64,000 nucleotides of DNA from Clostridium amylolyticum. Its GTDB lineage: Bacteria > Bacillota > Clostridia > Clostridiales > Clostridiaceae. A program made the translations under genes and the position numbers. A model generated the notes under the pieces. The model searched no databases. It worked only from the letters and a program-made list of their open reading frames with translations, and had not been told where the DNA came from. The DNA lies in assembly GCF_900142075.1 (NCBI RefSeq), contig NZ_FQZO01000001.1, positions 124,001 to 188,000 of the forward strand, read 5' to 3'. Positions 59,693 through 64,000 of this stretch are shown here, one piece after another (positions within the stretch are counted from its first letter, which is position 1; each line of letters begins with the position of its first letter).

Positions 59693-60580
59693 ATGAGCGT
59701 TATAACAGAAACCATTAAAAGTGAAGAGCAAGGACTTACCATAAGAAATTATCTTAAAAATAATCTTGGTTTAAGCACTAGGCTTATTAGAGGTGCTGCT
59801 AAAGATGGAAGAGTAAAGGTTAATGGTGAAGTGGTAAGGATGAACTATGTGGTTAATACAAATGACCAAGTAGAAGTACAGCTGTCAAAGGAAGAAAATC
59901 AAGATATTCAAGAAGAACCCATGGATCTTTCCATAGTGTTTGAAAACGAGGATATACTTGTGGTGAATAAGCCTCCCTATATGGTGTGCCATCCTACTAG
60001 AAGCCATATTACTGGCACTTTAGCCAATGGTGTGCTCTATTATTTTAAAGAAACAGGCCAAAACTGCATTGTAAGGTTAGTAAACAGATTAGATATGAAT
60101 ACTTCTGGCATTGTTATTATTGCAAAAAATCAATATGCTCATATGTTTTTATCTAAAGCAATGCAAAATGATACCTTTAAAAAGAGATATAAAGCCTTAG
60201 TACATGGTAAAATGAAATCTGAATCTGGTACTCTTGATCTGCCTATATACAGACCTACAGAGGATTCAATTAAAAGAGTGGTAGATGAAAGAGGACAAAG
60301 AAGCATAACCCATTATAAGGTTATAAAAACTTCAGAGGATATAAGCTTAGTAGAACTTCAGCTGGAAACAGGTAGAACCCATCAGATAAGAGTACACCTA
60401 AGTCATATAGGACATCCTATTATAGGAGATACCCTTTATGGCATAGAAGGAGATAATTTAATGGAAAGGCAGGCGCTTCACGCTTATGCAGTGGAGTTCC
60501 CAGATCCTAAAACTTCTGAAATAATATCATTAAGTGTAGACATTCCAGAAGATATGAAGAAACTATTGGAGGAACTCTAG
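59693..60580 (+). CDS. RluA-family pseudouridine synthase
   Basis: 295 residues. An N-terminal S4 RNA-binding domain (LTIRNYLKNNLGLSTRLIRG) is followed by the pseudouridine synthase domain with the catalytic Asp in RLVNRLDMNTSGIVIIAK and the late motif LETGRTHQIRVHLSHIGHPI. It is likely to act on 23S rRNA (RluD type), but paralogues act on other sites, so no symbol is given. AATGGAGGC precedes the ATG. It may be read with the obg-yqeK cluster. Confidence 0.94.
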   Translation: MSVITETIKSEEQGLTIRNYLKNNLGLSTRLIRGAAKDGRVKVNGEVVRMNYVVNTNDQVEVQLSKEENQDIQEEPMDLSIVFENEDILVVNKPPYMVCHPTRSHITGTLANGVLYYFKETGQNCIVRLVNRLDMNTSGIVIIAKNQYAHMFLSKAMQNDTFKKRYKALVHGKMKSESGTLDLPIYRPTEDSIKRVVDERGQRSITHYKVIKTSEDISLVELQLETGRTHQIRVHLSHIGHPIIGDTLYGIEGDNLMERQALHAYAVEFPDPKTSEIISLSVDIPEDMKKLLEEL

Positions 60581-60621
60581 TAGGACATTATTAGTTTAAG
60601 AAGTGAAGTTAATGAAAATTT

Positions 60622-60720
60622 ATACGGTAGCTAATCGCTCCTAGATAAAGTTCTTCTAAGGTTCAGCTGAAGAAGGTATTCATTTTAAGTAAGTCCATGT
60701 GAAGCTAAGAATCACTTGAT
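60622..60720 (+). mobile_element. Relic related to an IS200/IS605-type end, copy D
   Basis: ACGGTAGCTAATCGCTCCTA, then GATAAAGTTCTTCTAAGGTTCAG, a hairpin closing with GAAGCTAAGAA, and the end TCACTTGAT. It matches copy C read on its minus strand but lacks the CCCCCA hairpin. No coding sequence is present. It lies ~40 bases after the pseudouridine synthase gene. Confidence 0.5.
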
Positions 60721-60723
60721 AAT

Positions 60724-60773
60724 AAAAACATTGCTATGCCATAGTTTACTATTGCATAGCAATGTTTTTTTAT
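60724..60773. terminator. Bidirectional terminator between the synthase and carboxypeptidase genes
   Basis: AAAAACATTGCTATGC pairs with GCATAGCAATGTTTTT around a 14-base loop. Confidence 0.88.
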
Positions 60774-60785
60774 TATCTTCATAAA

Positions 60786-62018
60786 TCACTTTCTAATAGC
60801 TTTTCTTATTAAAAACCAAAGGAAAAGTGATATTATAACTAAGGTTCCAGTGATGACAGCCCAAAGGGGGATAGTATTTTTTATATAGTTAGAAGCTGAT
60901 TTCACTGGAGGCACTTCATAGGAGGCTCCGCTCATTAGAGTAAGACTGCCTATTAAATTGTCTTTAAGATAAATTTTTGAATCTATTAGTCTTTCTCCTT
61001 TACCAAAGCTTGTTTTGCTTAAATCTTTAGCTTCTAGTTTGCATACGGCAGAGGAGACATTTAAGTTACTTTCGTCTTTTTTTATTAAAGCATAGAAATC
61101 TTCACTAGCTAAAAGAGGTATCTTGTTTTTGTCTAGCGTTAAATCTATAACCTCTTGGCCTTTGCTATATAATTTTAACACTTGAAAATTAGCAAAACCA
61201 TATTCCAATAAGTTTTTTGTTTCAGGAAAGAAAAACTCTTTTCCTTCGCCATTAATCATGGCGCTAATGAGTATTTGATTATCCTTTAATGCGGCAGCGG
61301 TATAGGAATGCCTTGCTTTTATGGTATAACCGGTTTTACCAGCTATGGCATAAGGATAATAATAATGAGAATTTTTAAGCATAAGCTGATTTTTATTGTT
61401 GGACCATTTAGGATTTGGGTCTAAATTACTAGGCGGAAGCTGATAAAAAGGAAGCTTTTCAATTTCAAGAAAAGCAGGATTTTTAATGGCCTCACGCATT
61501 ATTAGAGCTAAGTCTCTAGCTGTGGTATAGTGATTTTCATCATATAAACCGCTAGGATTAACAAAGTTTGTATTGGTACACCCTAACTCTAAGGCTTTAG
61601 CATTCATTAATTTAGCAAAGTCTGAGATAGAGCCAGCTACGTGCTCCGCAAGAGCTTCTGCACAGTCATTGCCTGATTCTAAAAGCATCCCTCCTAATAA
61701 ATCCTTTACAGTGAAAACTTCATCGGTTTTTATACCCACAGCAGAACCATCTGTATTAGGTGGATTCTTTCCTACAGTAACCTTGTCGTTTAAGTTACAA
61801 TTCTCAAGAACTATAACTGTAGTCATTATTTTTGTAGTAGAGGCTGGAGATAGCCTTTTATCGGGATTCTTTTCATAAATCAATTTACCTGTAACCCCAT
61901 CCATAAGTACAGCGCCTTCAGCGGTAACCTCAGGAGCAGGTGTAGAAGCACTAACACTTCTATTTAAAGATAACAATAAAAAAACACAACAAAAAAAGGT
62001 GAAAAATATTCTTTTCAT
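60786..62018 (-). CDS. D-alanyl-D-alanine carboxypeptidase (DacF/PBP5-like)
   Basis: 410 residues. The signal peptide (residues 1-24, ending VSAS) is followed by the S11 transpeptidase fold. The active-site Ser is in LSPASTTKIMT, the SGN motif in LLESGNDCAEALAEH, and KTG in IAGKTGYTIKARH. A C-terminal beta domain and a terminal membrane segment (PLWAVITGTLVIISLFLWFLI) anchor it to the cell surface. It trims the last D-Ala of peptidoglycan stem peptides. DacF-type proteins act in sporulation; which subtype this is remains open. GGAGGATT precedes the ATG. Confidence 0.95.
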   Translation of the reverse strand: MKRIFFTFFCCVFLLLSLNRSVSASTPAPEVTAEGAVLMDGVTGKLIYEKNPDKRLSPASTTKIMTTVIVLENCNLNDKVTVGKNPPNTDGSAVGIKTDEVFTVKDLLGGMLLESGNDCAEALAEHVAGSISDFAKLMNAKALELGCTNTNFVNPSGLYDENHYTTARDLALIMREAIKNPAFLEIEKLPFYQLPPSNLDPNPKWSNNKNQLMLKNSHYYYPYAIAGKTGYTIKARHSYTAAALKDNQILISAMINGEGKEFFFPETKNLLEYGFANFQVLKLYSKGQEVIDLTLDKNKIPLLASEDFYALIKKDESNLNVSSAVCKLEAKDLSKTSFGKGERLIDSKIYLKDNLIGSLTLMSGASYEVPPVKSASNYIKNTIPLWAVITGTLVIISLFLWFLIRKAIRK

Positions 62019-62135
62019 AAATAATCCTCCTACATTAACACAGTAAAATTATATCAATAAATTTAAAAAACATCTATATAATAAGATTATTCTGTCAATA
62101 ATTTAACTAGAAATTATTGTATGGAAAGGATGCTT

Positions 62136-62795
62136 ATGTTGAAAAAGAAAGAGAAATTAATAGGTTCTGTAATATTATGTGCAATTTTACTATTAGTAAC
62201 TGTCATAGGATATATGATGTCAAAAAATAATAATTCAGGTATGGACGAGGATATATTTATTGAAAAATCTTCTAAAGAAGAAAAATCCAACGTAAAAAGT
62301 GATAAAAACTCCACTTCAAAAGAGACAGAAACCTCGAATTCTACAGAGAAGAAGGGCATTTTGGTAGAAATAAAAGGTGAAGTAAAAAAACCAGATGTTT
62401 ATTTAATGAAAGAAGACAGCATAGTAAAAGATTTAGTAAAAGAAGCTGGAGGAGCCACAGATAATAGCGACACTAGCAAATTAAACTTAGCACAAAAACT
62501 AAGAGATGGCATGTGTATAGTAGTGCCTAATGTACAAAGCAATACTGGAAATATGATTACTGCTCCAGTATCCTCAAATGTGGGGATAAGTTCTAATTCT
62601 GAAATAATTAACATAAACACAGCTACTAAGGAAGAGCTAAAAAAGCTTCCTTCTGTAGGAGATGTTACTGCAGATAAAATTATAGCCTACAGAGAAAAAA
62701 ACGGAGGCTTTAAAACCATAGAAGATATAAAAAAAGTTGATAGGATAGGAGAAAGTACCTTCAATAAGCTAAAAGATAAGATAGATGTTAAGTAG
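62136..62795 (+). CDS. comEA: ComEA-like helix-hairpin-helix DNA-binding protein
   Basis: 219 residues. One N-terminal membrane segment (LIGSVILCAILLLVTVIGYM), a Ser/Glu/Lys-rich linker, a SLBB-like region (ILVEIKGEVKKPDVYLMKED) and two C-terminal HhH motifs (ININTATKEELKKLPSVGDVTADKIIAYR and FKTIEDIKKVDRIGESTFNKL). ComEA captures DNA outside the membrane during uptake. comEC is not adjacent. The start is ATG 62136, placed by GGAAAGGA; ATGs at 62121 and 62130 overlap it. Confidence 0.88.
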   Translation: MLKKKEKLIGSVILCAILLLVTVIGYMMSKNNNSGMDEDIFIEKSSKEEKSNVKSDKNSTSKETETSNSTEKKGILVEIKGEVKKPDVYLMKEDSIVKDLVKEAGGATDNSDTSKLNLAQKLRDGMCIVVPNVQSNTGNMITAPVSSNVGISSNSEIININTATKEELKKLPSVGDVTADKIIAYREKNGGFKTIEDIKKVDRIGESTFNKLKDKIDVK

Positions 62796-62889
62796 TGCAA
62801 AGTGGTACATATGTATAGTTTTATATGACTTTTAAAAACATTGAAAATAGTTTATAATGTATTCAAAACAATGGAAAGAGGTGGCGTAC

Positions 62890-63918
62890 ATGGTAAAAAG
62901 ATTAACAGAATTAACTCGTACCTCTGGTTGAGCAGCCAAAATAGGGCCGGAGACCCTTTCAAAGATACTTGGTACTTTACCAAAAATGGAAAGCGAAAAT
63001 TTAATAGTAGGCATAGAAACCAGCGATGATGCCGCAGTATATAAATTAAATGATGAAATGGCTACCATTCAAACTTTAGATTTCTTCACTCCAGTGGTGG
63101 ACGATCCATATACTTTTGGAGCTATTGCAGCGGCAAATTCTTTAAGTGATGTATATGCTATGGGAGGAAAACCTATAGTAGCTCTTAACATAGTATGTTT
63201 TCCTAACTGCCTGCCCATTGAAGTTTTAGGAGAAATTTTAAGAGGGGGAGCAGATAAGGTTAAAGAAGCAGGAGCAGTGGTTATAGGAGGACATTCAGTT
63301 CAAGATGAAGAACCTAAGTACGGCCTCTCAGTAACCGGTATAGTACATCCAGAAAAGGTTTTAAAAAATCATGGATGTAAAGAAGGGGATGTACTTATAC
63401 TAACAAAACCTTTAGGCACAGGAATAATTAACACAGCTATTAAAGGAGATATAGCTTCTAAAGAGGCTTATGATGAGGCTGTAGAAGTTATGTCCACATT
63501 AAATAAATATGCTGGAGAAATAGTTGTAAATCATGATATAACAGCATGTACAGATGTTACAGGTTTCGGTATTATGGGGCATGGATATGAAATGGCTGAA
63601 GGTTCTAATAAGACCTTGATAATATATAAGAATAAAATACCTTATATAAAAGCTGCTAGAGAATATGCGGAAATGGGATTAATACCAGAAGGAAGTTATA
63701 ATAATAGAGGATATTTAGATGGTAAATATGAACTTAACAATGTAGAGCCTTGGTTAGAGGATATATTGTTTGACCCTCAAACTTCTGGAGGCCTATTAGT
63801 TTCCTGTTCTTTTGATGAAAGTGAAGAGCTAATGAGAGAGCTTTCAAAGCTTAAATTGCAAAGTTCTATAATTGGTGAAGTTGTAAGTAAGAAAGATAAA
63901 TATATTATAGTTAAATAA
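62890..63918 (+). CDS. selD: Selenide, water dikinase (selenoprotein, UGA = Sec14)
   Basis: 342 residues if the in-frame UGA at 62929-62931 is read as selenocysteine. From ATG 62890 (AGAGGTGG six bases upstream) the frame runs through TRTSG-Sec-AAKIGPETL, which puts Sec exactly at the catalytic Cys/Sec position of SelD, before the conserved Lys. The rest is a normal SelD: VGIETSDDAAVYKL, LDFFTPVVDDPYTFG, GAIAAANSLSDVYAMGGKP, VIGGHSVQDEEPKYGL and FDPQTSGGLLVS. SelD makes selenophosphate from selenide and ATP. A frame opened only at 62986 would miss the active site. Confidence 0.95.
62929..62970 (+). promoter_or_regulatory. Bacterial SECIS element of selD
   Basis: Immediately after the UGA, AGGG at 62943-62946 pairs with CCCT at 62954-62957 around the loop CCGGAGA. 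The loop begins about 15 bases after the UGA, in the usual range for a bacterial SECIS read by SelB, and holds a GG. The stem is short, so the exact fold is uncertain. Confidence 0.65.
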
Positions 63919-64000
63919 AAAGCCGCAAATAGTTGTTACATTGATTATTGATATAACTACATTAAAGTTAAAAACTGAAGGTGGCTATTTCATTTGGGTA
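63919..64000 (+). other. Downstream of selD; possible start of the next gene
   Basis: A GAAGGTGG binding-site-like sequence at 63977-63984 is followed nine bases later by TTG 63994. Too little follows to say what it encodes. selA or selB would be a common neighbour, but that is only a guess. Confidence 0.25.

Overview
The window is chromosomal DNA from a low-GC, endospore-forming Firmicute, most likely Clostridium in the broad sense. The base composition is AT-rich and arginine is mostly AGA. There is an alpha/beta-type small acid-soluble spore protein and a spoIVFA-spoIVFB pair. The gene order maf-radC-mreBCD-minCD...spoIVFA-spoIVFB-rplU-prp-rpmA-obg matches the known Bacillus/Clostridium order. 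It looks like a core chromosome segment. I see no prophage, no CRISPR array and no intact transposase.

Layout. 1-5.9 kb: the end of an unrecognised gene, comFC, a structured RNA matching the raiA motif, hpf, secA and prfB (with its programmed frameshift). 5.9-12.3 kb: a membrane-anchored M28 peptidase, tex, an FMN riboswitch with ribU, and the convergent rimI-tsaB-tsaE operon. 12.3-18.7 kb: a degenerate ZnuA-like lipoprotein, a CBS-ACT protein, two tandem tRNA-Trp genes, small membrane proteins, a PfpI-family protein, dinB and a SASP. 18.8-27.7 kb: an SbcD/YhaO plus SbcC/YhaN-like pair, a CapA-like lipoprotein, a zinc-binding lipoprotein with a Fur-family operator, bioY with a BirA box, and an exonuclease. 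27.7-38.8 kb: yaaA, a three-gene PspA locus, a four-S1-domain protein, pepD, several membrane proteins, and a c-di-AMP riboswitch ahead of an NlpC/P60 hydrolase. 38.9-49.2 kb: the cell-shape and division block (DUF4321, maf, radC, mreBCD, mrdA, minCDE, rodA, mgsA). 49.5-60.6 kb: spoIVFA/B, a radical SAM protein with its DUF2344 partner, rng, rplU-prp-rpmA, obg, yhbY, nadD, yqeK and a pseudouridine synthase. 60.8-64 kb: a D,D-carboxypeptidase, a ComEA-like protein, and selD with an in-frame UGA.

How the parts fit together. mreBCD, PBP2, RodA and MinCDE together build and position the lateral wall and septum. Prp trims the L27 precursor encoded next to it. TsaB, TsaE and RimI form the usual t6A/protein-modification operon. 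SelD, made as a selenoprotein, supplies selenophosphate. Regulatory RNA is plentiful: raiA RNA, FMN and c-di-AMP riboswitches, an L21 leader, the prfB frameshift and a SECIS.

The least explained material is intergenic. Five copies of a modular inverted-repeat element sit at gene 3' ends and often supply the stop codon. Four related relics resemble IS200/IS605-type ends. A 27-bp perfect GC-rich hairpin follows minE. Among proteins, the PspA locus with a Cys-rich partner and the ZnuA-like lipoprotein without metal ligands are the most unusual. All of this is read by eye from the sequence; no database search was run.
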